Part shown: positions 51,313 through 64,000 of the stretch, piece after piece
Position numbering within the stretch: the first letter of the stretch is position 1
How the letters are laid out: every line of letters begins with the position of its first letter
Assembly: GCF_017368475.1 (NCBI RefSeq)
Contig: NZ_JAFNJE010000001.1
Span: 62,001 to 126,000 of the forward strand
DNA: 64,000 nt
Source: Alteromonas sp. 5E99-2
Lineage (GTDB): Bacteria > Pseudomonadota > Gammaproteobacteria > Enterobacterales > Alteromonadaceae
Direction: 5' to 3'
Notes under the pieces: model-generated
The model's input: only the letters and a program-made list of their open reading frames with translations
Database searches by the model: none
What the model was told of the DNA's origin: nothing
Translations under genes and position numbers: made by a program

Positions 51313-52338
51313 TTATTCTTTGTCTTCTTCCACATCTTCAGAAATGGTTTTAGACAATAAAAGCGCGTCGCGAATACGCCCTTCTAGTTCATTGGCTATT
51401 TCAGGATTCTGGCGCATAAAACGTACAACGTTTGCTTTTCCTTGGCCAATTCTGTCGCCGTTATAGCTATACCAAGCACCGGCTTTCTCTACAAATTTCT
51501 GACTTACACCTAAATCGATGAGTTCAGCTTCTTTACTGATCCCTTCACCATATAAAATTTGGAATTCAGCTTGTTTAAACGGTGGCGCAACTTTGTTTTT
51601 AACAACTTTAACTCGCGTTTCGTTACCTACGATTTCATCGCCATCTTTAATCGCACCAATACGGCGAATATCCAGTCTAACTGAGGAGTAAAATTTCAGA
51701 GCATTACCACCCGTAGTAGTTTCTGGCGAACCAAACATCACACCAATTTTCATTCGAATTTGGTTGATGAATATACACAGGGTATTGGTCTTTTTAATGT
51801 TAGCTGTCAATTTTCGTAACGCTTGAGACATTAATCGCGCTTGCAAACCAACATGGCTATCGCCCATGTCGCCTTCAATTTCAGCTTTTGGTGTTAACGC
51901 AGCAACGGAATCCACAATCACTACATCAACCGCACCTGACCGCACTAGCATGTCGCAAATTTCTAACGCTTGCTCACCTGTATCAGGCTGAGAAACAAGT
52001 AATTCATCTATATTTACACCCAATTTTCCAGCATATATTGGGTCAAGGGCATGCTCCGCATCAACGAACGCACAGGTTTTACCTTTCTTTTGAGCTTCAG
52101 CAATAACTTGCAAGGTTAACGTTGTTTTACCTGACGATTCTGGACCATAAATTTCTACGATTCGTCCACAAGGTAAACCGCCTATACCTAAAGCGATATC
52201 AATACTCAACGACCCCGTTGAAATAGATTCAATATCCATCGCTTGGTTATCACCAAGACGCATGATTGTGCCTTTACCAAATTGCTTTTCAATTTGACCA
52301 AGCGCTGCAGAAAGAGCTTTTGATTTATTATCGTCCAC
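51313..52338 (-). CDS. recA: Recombinase RecA
   Basis: This 341-residue protein has the P-loop [10 protein letters not shown] near residue 66, DAEHALDP, the L1/L2 loop regions and [25 protein letters not shown]. The C-terminus is acidic (EDVEEDKE), as usual. RecA catalyses strand exchange and the self-cleavage of LexA in the SOS response. A perfect LexA-type box lies just upstream, and pncC precedes it on the same strand, an order common in Proteobacteria. Confidence 0.98.
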   Translation of the reverse strand: MDDNKSKALSAALGQIEKQFGKGTIMRLGDNQAMDIESISTGSLSIDIALGIGGLPCGRIVEIYGPESSGKTTLTLQVIAEAQKKGKTCAFVDAEHALDPIYAGKLGVNIDELLVSQPDTGEQALEICDMLVRSGAVDVVIVDSVAALTPKAEIEGDMGDSHVGLQARLMSQALRKLTANIKKTNTLCIFINQIRMKIGVMFGSPETTTGGNALKFYSSVRLDIRRIGAIKDGDEIVGNETRVKVVKNKVAPPFKQAEFQILYGEGISKEAELIDLGVSQKFVEKAGAWYSYNGDRIGQGKANVVRFMRQNPEIANELEGRIRDALLLSKTISEDVEEDKE

Positions 52339-52388
52339 GGATAGTCTCGTTTTATTTAAATGCTGAAAAATTCAATACAGTAAATGTA

Positions 52389-52404
52389 CTGTATAGCCAT
52401 ACAG
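52389..52404 (-). promoter_or_regulatory. LexA (SOS) box upstream of recA
   Basis: The site CTGTATAGCCATACAG fits CTGT-N8-ACAG exactly and is flanked by TA and TT. It lies about 50 bp before the recA start and 60 bp after the pncC stop, so LexA would repress recA independently of pncC. Confidence 0.92.
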
Positions 52405-52463
52405 TTGTAAACAGTAAATTGAAGGTTAATGTTGAAAATCTTCATGCCCAAAGCATGACGAAG

Positions 52464-52964
52464 TTATTGTAGCGCAGCAACCAGACCTTGGTTGAGTTTC
52501 TCTAGCCCATATTGGATTGCTTGGCATCGAACGGCTTCTCTATCGCCTTTAAACAGCATCTTATCGCTATAAACCTGGCCTTTTATATAAAAACCGAACC
52601 ATACAAGACCAACAGGCTTGGTTTCCGTACCTCCACCGGGTCCGGCGATCCCACTGACAGCAATTGCAACGTCAGCGCTAGCGTTTTTAGCCGCGCCATT
52701 TGCCATGGCCTCTACTGTTTGCGCCGATACCGCTCCATGTTCATTTAACACACTTTCAGGTACATCAAGTAAGGTCGCTTTTGCTTTATTACTATAAGTT
52801 ACCCAGCTCTGTTCAAACCAAGTAGAGCTTCCCGCAAGAGAAGTGAAGGCATTTGCCACACCGCCCCCAGTACAACTTTCCGCTGCAGTAACCGTCCATT
52901 TTTGCTGAATAAGTAACCTAGCCAGTGTTGTAACTTGACGGGTATATCCTTCATTTGTAGACAC
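52464..52964 (-). CDS. pncC: Nicotinamide-nucleotide amidase PncC (CinA C-terminal domain)
   Basis: This 166-residue enzyme deamidates NMN to nicotinate mononucleotide. The N-terminal VTAAESCTGGGVANAF segment holds the catalytic Ser/Thr region; VSGIAGPGGGTETKPVGLVWF follows. I choose a GTG start because AGGAG lies 10 nt upstream; the open frame reaches 53033 but would add a 23-residue hydrophobic stretch not seen in the family. It is divergent from mutS and upstream of recA. Confidence 0.93.
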   Translation of the reverse strand: MSTNEGYTRQVTTLARLLIQQKWTVTAAESCTGGGVANAFTSLAGSSTWFEQSWVTYSNKAKATLLDVPESVLNEHGAVSAQTVEAMANGAAKNASADVAIAVSGIAGPGGGTETKPVGLVWFGFYIKGQVYSDKMLFKGDREAVRCQAIQYGLEKLNQGLVAALQ

Positions 52965-53044
52965 TAAGATGAGTCTCCTGAGAATTGGTGGTACCATTAA
53001 TCTAAATACTAACATGTGTACTAGAATACCCAAACCACCTACTT

Positions 53045-55633
53045 ATGCCTAAGACATCACCTGATACTCATACACCTATGATGCGCCAGTACTTGGCGAT
53101 AAAAGCAGAACACCCTTCCATACTTTTATTCTATCGGATGGGAGATTTTTACGAGTTGTTTTTCGACGATGCTAAACGGGCCGCATCGTTACTTGATATC
53201 TCGTTAACTGCCAGAGGTAAATCTGGTGGTGAGCCTATTCCAATGGCAGGTGTGCCTTACCATGCAGTAGAAGGTTACTTAGCCCGTCTAATAAAAATGG
53301 GCGAATCCGTTGCACTATGTGAACAAGTTGGTGACCCTGCAACAAGTAAAGGCCCAGTAGAACGCAAAGTACAACGTATTGTTACCCCAGGTACAGTCAC
53401 TGACGAAGCGCTCTTAGAAGAAACAAAAGAATCATTATTGTGTGCTTTTAATTATTCTGGATCACAGTTTGGTATTGCATCGTTAGATATTTCATCGGGC
53501 CGTTTTACTATTACAGAATGCCGTGATACTGATAGTTTCCTAACGGAAATTCAGCGCTTAAACCCGGCAGAATTGTTATACCCAGACGACTTCGCCGATG
53601 TGTCATTAGTTAATCACGTAAACGGCTTAAGGCGACGACCACAATGGGAATTTGATGCTGACACATCCTCTACCCAACTTTGTAACCAATTTAATGTTGC
53701 GTCACTAGATGGTTTCGGTGTTACCAATGAAGTCCTCTCCATTGGCGCAGCAGGTTGCATTTTACAATACGTTAAAGATACTCAACGAGCGAATTTACCC
53801 CACCTGCGCTCGCTAACCGTGGAACGCTCTGAACAACGTATCCACTTAGATGCAGCAACCCGCAGAAATTTAGAACTCACGCAGAATTTGTCAGGCTCAC
53901 AAAGTCATACGCTGTTTTCAGTATTAGATGAGACGAAAACGGCTATGGGCAGCCGTTTACTGCAAAGAAAAATCCACAACCCCACTACTAGCCACGAAAA
54001 ATTGAATCAGCAATACGATGCTATTCAATGCTTGATGGACCAAAATTACCCTGACTTGCAAGAACAGCTTCGTCATATTGGCGATATTGAACGGGTCATG
54101 GCTAGACTTGCTTTGCGCTCTGCCCGCCCAAGAGATTTCGCAAAACTCAAGTTTGCTCTGTCCCATTTACCTCAATTACAAGTATTGCTGGGTGAATTAA
54201 TAGAAAATCACAACATTCCCGTTCTGCGCCAAAGCAAACTCGAGATTGCTGAATACCCTGATTTATGCGAGTTATTGCAGCGGGCGATTATCGACAACCC
54301 TCCCGTAGTGCTGCGCGATGGTGGAGTGATTGCTGATGGTTACAGCAGCGAGCTAGATGAGTTAAGAGATTTAGCTACAGGGGCAACGGATTATTTAAAA
54401 GAACTGGAAGAAAGAGAGCGCACCCGTACAGGTATTTCATCGTTGAAAGTAGGCTATAACAAAGTCCATGGTTTTTATATTGAAACCAGCCGCGCCAGCG
54501 CCGACCAGATCCCAGTGGAATACATACGCAGACAAACCCTAAAAAATGTCGAGCGCTACATTTTACCTGAACTTAAAGAACACGAAGACAAAGTTTTAAA
54601 TAGCCAAGGCCGCGCATTAGCGTTAGAAAAAAGACTCTATGACGAATTGTTCGACGTATTTCTGCCTCAGTTAAGTAATCTAATTCAAACCGCCAGTGCG
54701 CTAGCTGAGCTCGATGTTTTACTTTGTTTTACCGAAAATGCTGAAACCTTAAATTTATCTAGGCCCATACTCACCAATACGCCACAGTTGAGTTTTGAAA
54801 ACGGACGTCACCTTGTAGTGGAGTCCGCCCTCGACAGTCCGTTTATTGCGAATCCACTAACCTTAAATGATCAGCGAAAAATGCTGGTTATTACTGGCCC
54901 AAACATGGGTGGTAAATCTACGTATATGCGACAAACTGCACTGATTGTACTCATGGCTCACATTGGCGCCTTTGTACCTGCTGACAATGCGTTTATTGGT
55001 CCCTTTGATAGTATATTCACCCGTATTGGTGCGTCTGATGATTTGGCTTCAGGTCGCTCTACGTTTATGGTAGAAATGACCGAAACCGCAACCATTTTGA
55101 ACAACGCCAGTGAAAATGCCTTAGTACTGATGGACGAAATAGGACGAGGTACCAGTACCTATGACGGTTTATCTCTCGCTTGGGCGTGTGCAGACTATTT
55201 AGCGAGTCATTTACGTGCCTTTACCCTGTTCGCAACGCACTATTTCGAATTAACTGCATTACCGGAAAAGCTCGATAAAGTCGCAAACGTACATGTAAAT
55301 GCGAAAGAATATAAAGATACAGTAAAATTCATGCATACCATTACTGATGGCGCAGCCAATAAAAGTTATGGATTGCAAGTGGCAAAACTTGCCGGTGTTC
55401 CCGACGTCGTGATCCGTTCAGCGAAGCAACAATTACAAAAACTTGAAACAACTCAAGGGGCTAGCGGAGAAAGTGCACAACTTGATTTACTTCAAACAAC
55501 AGAAGAAATACCGTCACTTCCACCTCATTGGCAAGCACTACAAGCGCAGCTAGACGTGTTAGATCCCGACAGTTTAACGCCCAAAGCCGCATTAGACTGG
55601 GTTTATGAAATTAAGCGATTGTTTCAAGGCTGA
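53045..55633 (+). CDS. mutS: DNA mismatch repair protein MutS
   Basis: This 862-residue protein has the N-terminal mismatch-contacting segment [11 protein letters not shown] near residue 37 and the ATPase domain with Walker [14 protein letters not shown] (about 617) and signature SFG-like [13 protein letters not shown]. The Walker B region [15 protein letters not shown] and FATHYFELT His are present. It finds base mismatches and recruits MutL. It is divergent from pncC with 80 bp between the starts. Confidence 0.98.
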   Translation: MPKTSPDTHTPMMRQYLAIKAEHPSILLFYRMGDFYELFFDDAKRAASLLDISLTARGKSGGEPIPMAGVPYHAVEGYLARLIKMGESVALCEQVGDPATSKGPVERKVQRIVTPGTVTDEALLEETKESLLCAFNYSGSQFGIASLDISSGRFTITECRDTDSFLTEIQRLNPAELLYPDDFADVSLVNHVNGLRRRPQWEFDADTSSTQLCNQFNVASLDGFGVTNEVLSIGAAGCILQYVKDTQRANLPHLRSLTVERSEQRIHLDAATRRNLELTQNLSGSQSHTLFSVLDETKTAMGSRLLQRKIHNPTTSHEKLNQQYDAIQCLMDQNYPDLQEQLRHIGDIERVMARLALRSARPRDFAKLKFALSHLPQLQVLLGELIENHNIPVLRQSKLEIAEYPDLCELLQRAIIDNPPVVLRDGGVIADGYSSELDELRDLATGATDYLKELEERERTRTGISSLKVGYNKVHGFYIETSRASADQIPVEYIRRQTLKNVERYILPELKEHEDKVLNSQGRALALEKRLYDELFDVFLPQLSNLIQTASALAELDVLLCFTENAETLNLSRPILTNTPQLSFENGRHLVVESALDSPFIANPLTLNDQRKMLVITGPNMGGKSTYMRQTALIVLMAHIGAFVPADNAFIGPFDSIFTRIGASDDLASGRSTFMVEMTETATILNNASENALVLMDEIGRGTSTYDGLSLAWACADYLASHLRAFTLFATHYFELTALPEKLDKVANVHVNAKEYKDTVKFMHTITDGAANKSYGLQVAKLAGVPDVVIRSAKQQLQKLETTQGASGESAQLDLLQTTEEIPSLPPHWQALQAQLDVLDPDSLTPKAALDWVYEIKRLFQG

Positions 55634-55747
55634 CACTTGCGTATACTTATGCGCCGTCCAAACGCCAAATTTTTACCTCTAAATCAGAGTGATTGTTCTA
55701 TACTCTTTTACACAGAGGCATATTGCGTTATTGCCGTTCAATCATAG

Positions 55748-57391
<1,644 letters not shown>

Positions 57392-57407
57392 TACAACAGA
57401 CTGTTGA

Positions 57408-58709
<1,302 letters not shown>

Positions 58710-58724
58710 TTTGTTAGTGGGGCT

Positions 58725-59381
58725 ATGAGCGATAAACAAGCTGATATTTTTTCTGTTGATCAATCGCCTAGTCCCGAACTTGCGGATTTTGCTGAGCTGT
58801 GCAGCGCTTTATACGAGCGAGAATTGCATAGCTTAGCGCATTCTTCTATAGGTCAACCTTCGCTGCTCAAACGAAGACTCGCTGGTTTACCGTACCACGT
58901 AAAAAATATTGCTCATTACTTATGCCAGCATAATAGCCCTCTAAACGTCGATGTTCACAATGCCAGCTTTCAATTTAAACAAGCTGTAAAAGTTCCGACT
59001 CGTACCGCAAATGCAGATAAAAATTACGCTTGGTACTCACAACACGCAACGCCCGGTCTTGTCGTTCCTATTTATGTAGAAGATATAGATGGCCATCATA
59101 TCGAATTAGATTGTGTCGACCGGATCGATAAAGAAACGAAAACACTGCACACCAACAAATTCGGCTGGTTTGATTTCTATGGAAAACCTACCGAGCAAAT
59201 CCGCGGTATCCTAGCTAAACAACTCAACAAACCCAGCAAAGCCATCATGCAATCAGCATGTTGTGGGCATGTGTGGAACCATAAAAACCGCGTATTACCT
59301 CGGGTACTCAGTTTAAGAGAGTTGCTATTGTCATCACAAATTGATTGGAAACGATTTACACTACTTAAAAAATCAGGTTAA
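58725..59381 (+). CDS. Conserved hypothetical protein downstream of eno
   Basis: This 218-residue soluble protein starts 15 bp after eno and is probably in the same transcript. No signal peptide or membrane segment is present. Visible features are a Leu/Arg-rich segment (SLLKRRLAGLPYHVKNI), a beta-rich middle (VVPIYVEDIDGHHIELDCVD) and a Cys/His/Trp cluster (SACCGHVWNHKN) that might bind a metal. I do not recognise the family and give no function. Confidence 0.72.
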   Translation: MSDKQADIFSVDQSPSPELADFAELCSALYERELHSLAHSSIGQPSLLKRRLAGLPYHVKNIAHYLCQHNSPLNVDVHNASFQFKQAVKVPTRTANADKNYAWYSQHATPGLVVPIYVEDIDGHHIELDCVDRIDKETKTLHTNKFGWFDFYGKPTEQIRGILAKQLNKPSKAIMQSACCGHVWNHKNRVLPRVLSLRELLLSSQIDWKRFTLLKKSG

Positions 59382-59702
59382 GCCTTTATTTAATTAAATT
59401 ACCCACTTAATCGCGATATCACTCTATCCAATATTCAGCCTCCCTATACCAACGCCCAATAACAAAGAAAGTGATAAACCAAGGTTAATGACTAGGGGGT
59501 TAACCTTCAAAAATTGCGCTTTTTTGTGAGGTTTCTTTAGAACAAATCCGTTCTTTTAAAACAAAAAAGACATTAATTCGAAATTAATAAACTAATTTTT
59601 CAAATTTAGCCCTATTTGAGCAAAAAAATTCCCTTTAAGCATTGATATTAACGCCAAGTTAAATTAAAGTTGCGCCAATTCGCGATAAGATCAAATTAAC
59701 TG
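59382..59702. other. Intergenic region before the leu operon
   Basis: These 321 bp hold no ORF of note. A weak hairpin, AGAAC/GTTCT near 59539-59556, is followed by T residues and could end the eno transcript; it is low-scoring. The right end contains the candidate leu promoter and the leader described separately. The middle is AT-rich. Confidence 0.5.
59642..59670 (+). promoter_or_regulatory. Candidate leu operon promoter
   Basis: TTGATA (59642-59647) is 17 bp upstream of TAAAGT (59665-59670), five and four matches to the consensus hexamers. The expected transcript start is about 25 nt before the leader peptide. Assigned by eye. Confidence 0.45.
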
Positions 59703-59759
59703 ATGAAATTAGTGTTTAGCCTCCTTCTAATCCTGACGGCAGCAAGACTGCACGGGTAG
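59703..59759 (+). CDS. leuL: leu operon leader peptide LeuL
   Basis: An 18-codon ORF, MKLVFSLLLILTAARLHG, ends in TAG. Six Leu codons are present, including three in a row followed by Ile and Leu, and it lies just before a terminator that overlaps the region complementary to its own 3' end. This is the structure of a leucine-sensing attenuation leader. It was too short to be noticed by usual ORF filters. Confidence 0.88.
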   Translation: MKLVFSLLLILTAARLHG

Positions 59760-59817
59760 AATGCGACTTTCGCGAAACACATTCTATAAAACCCGTGCAC
59801 AGCACGGGTTTTTTTTT
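59750..59817 (+). promoter_or_regulatory. Transcription attenuator of the leu operon
   Basis: The segment GCACGGGT occurs at 59750-59757 (inside the leader peptide) and again at 59802-59809, and its complement ACCCGTGC is at 59791-59798. The second pair with a three-base loop and nine T residues forms the terminator. The first pair forms the alternative antiterminator. Ribosome stalling at the Leu codons would favour the antiterminator. Confidence 0.9.
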
Positions 59818-59840
59818 GCATTTAACATCAAGGAAAAACA

Positions 59841-62494
<2,654 letters not shown>

Positions 62495-62497
62495 CTC

Positions 62498-63898
62498 ATG
62501 AGCAAAACTCTTTACGAAAAAATATTCGACGCTCACACTATCGTTGAAAAAGATGATGACTATTTATTATACATAGACAGACACCTTATTCACGAGGTTA
62601 CGTCTCCTCAAGCTTTCGCTGGCTTGGAAGAGAAAAACAGAAAAGTACGCAGACCTGATCGCACTTTCGCAACTATGGATCACAGTATTTCAACCCGCTC
62701 ATTGGCATTAGATGCCTGCGGCCCTGAAAACCATAAACAACTGCGAACTCTTGCCCAAAACTGCGAAAAACACGGTATAACCTTGTACGATGTCGGCCAT
62801 AAAAAACAAGGTATTGTACATGTTATGGGGCCAGAACTTGGCCTAATATTACCGGGTATGACAGTGGTGTGTGGTGACTCTCACACAGCAACCCATGGCG
62901 CGTTCGGCGCACTTGCATTCGGCATAGGTACCTCTCAAGTAGAACACGTATTTGCTACCCAAACATTAAAACAGCCAAGAGCAAAAACAATGCGTATTAC
63001 CATAGAGGGTGAATTACTTGACGGTATCACGTCAAAAGACATTGTTTTAGCGATTATCGGTGAAATTGGTCATGCTGGTGCCACAGGGTATGTTATCGAA
63101 TACGCAGGTAGCGCTATACGCTCATTGTCGATGGAAGCCCGTATGACGATTTGTAACATGAGTATAGAAGGCGGCGCGAAAGCAGGATTGATTGCCCCTG
63201 ACGATATCACTATGGATTATTTGAAGGGACGAGATTACGCTCCTAAAGGCCAAGACTGGGAAGAAGCAACCCGCTACTGGCAAAGCCTTTATTCAGATGA
63301 TGATGCCGTGTTTGACGCAGAAGTTGTTTTAAAAGCAGAAGATATCGAGCCTCAAGTCACCTGGGGAACCAACCCAGGACAAGTGATCGGAGTAAATACC
63401 CCCGTTCCTAATCCCGATGACTTTAATGACAGTGTCACCAAAACATCAGCGGTTAATGCCCTTGATTATATGGGGCTCGAACCCGGGCAGTTATTGACTG
63501 AAACACCGGTATCTCATGTATTCATTGGTTCGTGTACAAACAGCCGCATTGAAGATTTACGAGCTGCTGCGGTTGTTGCGAAACAAGGTAAAGTTTCTAG
63601 CTCTGTAACCGCTATTGTAGTGCCCGGCTCAGTACAAGTTAAGCAACAAGCAGAACAAGAATCTCTAGACAAGATATTCATTGAAGCTGGCTTTGAATGG
63701 CGTTTACCCGGATGCTCTATGTGTTTAGGCATGAACGACGACTTACTAAAAGAAGGCGATCGCTGTGCATCAACCAGTAACCGTAATTTTGAAGGTAGAC
63801 AAGGTCGTGGCGCGCGTACTCACCTAGTCAGCCCAGCAATGGCTGCGGCAGCGGCGCTAAAAGGCAAGTTTGCTGATATCAGAGCATTTCAAGAATAA
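62498..63898 (+). CDS. leuC: 3-isopropylmalate dehydratase large subunit
   Basis: This 466-residue aconitase-type enzyme binds a [4Fe-4S] cluster. The ligands are visible in [14 protein letters not shown] (near the first conserved block), [16 protein letters not shown] and [10 protein letters not shown]. It pairs with LeuD to isomerise isopropylmalate. A start ATG lies 3 bp after the leuB stop. Confidence 0.98.
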   Translation: MSKTLYEKIFDAHTIVEKDDDYLLYIDRHLIHEVTSPQAFAGLEEKNRKVRRPDRTFATMDHSISTRSLALDACGPENHKQLRTLAQNCEKHGITLYDVGHKKQGIVHVMGPELGLILPGMTVVCGDSHTATHGAFGALAFGIGTSQVEHVFATQTLKQPRAKTMRITIEGELLDGITSKDIVLAIIGEIGHAGATGYVIEYAGSAIRSLSMEARMTICNMSIEGGAKAGLIAPDDITMDYLKGRDYAPKGQDWEEATRYWQSLYSDDDAVFDAEVVLKAEDIEPQVTWGTNPGQVIGVNTPVPNPDDFNDSVTKTSAVNALDYMGLEPGQLLTETPVSHVFIGSCTNSRIEDLRAAAVVAKQGKVSSSVTAIVVPGSVQVKQQAEQESLDKIFIEAGFEWRLPGCSMCLGMNDDLLKEGDRCASTSNRNFEGRQGRGARTHLVSPAMAAAAALKGKFADIRAFQE

Positions 63899-63913
63899 GG
63901 TAAGGGTCCAAAT

Positions 63914-64000
63914 ATGACAGCAGAAGCTCAAGGGTTCAAAGCCCAAACCGGAACAGTATGCCCATTGGATCAAGCCAATGTAGATACAGATCAAATTATA
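63914..64000 (+). CDS. leuD: 3-isopropylmalate dehydratase small subunit, N-terminal fragment
   Basis: Only the first 29 codons are present before the window ends. The translation includes TGTVCPLDQANVDTDQII, matching the conserved start of LeuD. An AAGG sequence lies about 9 nt upstream. It completes the leuABCD order. Confidence 0.93.
   Translation, partial: MTAEAQGFKAQTGTVCPLDQANVDTDQII

Overview
The window looks like a piece of a marine gammaproteobacterial chromosome, most likely Alteromonadaceae (Glaciecola/Paraglaciecola/Alteromonas-like). The basis is the AT-rich DNA, the protein families (Syd, QueF, PpnN, DUF3549/DUF3301, DUF3192, the Ccm set) and gene neighbourhoods that match other Gammaproteobacteria. 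The genus is an inference; no rRNA or marker tree was possible.

Region 1 (1-9.6 kb) corresponds to the truC-csrB-syd-queF-ppnN neighbourhood known from E. coli and Vibrio. It begins with the 5' end of truC, followed by DUF3549/DUF3301 genes. A protein-free stretch then encodes, on the minus strand, a CsrB/RsmZ-type small RNA: 19 GGA motifs in about 310 nt, an intrinsic terminator, and a GacA/UvrY-type box about 180 bp upstream. A DUF3192 lipoprotein, a small hypothetical gene, syd, queF, a GGDEF protein, ppnN, a second DUF3192 gene, an HDOD protein and a ComEA-like protein follow.

Region 2 (9.6-43.3 kb) is a large cell-surface block. It contains UDP-sugar genes (galU, ugd, galE) and glycosyltransferases. 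It also has four proteins with sulfotransferase-like folds, and RgpF-type proteins fused to HAD or to sulfotransferase/TPR modules. An abundant-type secreted protein resembling an S-layer subunit is present, as is a complete but divergently organised type II secretion system (gspKJIHGFE on minus, gspLMCD on plus). The block ends with an ABC-type capsule/O-polysaccharide export set (KpsE/T/M/D-like plus a WecA-like initiating transferase). My inference is that this locus builds and exports a surface layer: protein through the T2SS, and a probably sulfated glycan through the ABC exporter.

Region 3 (43.3-64 kb) is core genome: mlaA with ccmABCDEFGHI (cytochrome c maturation), recA with a LexA box and pncC, then mutS, pyrG-eno, one uncharacterised gene, and the leuABC(D) operon. 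The leu operon is preceded by a leucine-rich leader peptide and a textbook attenuator. leuD runs off the right edge. No tRNA, rRNA, CRISPR array, transposase or integrase was seen.
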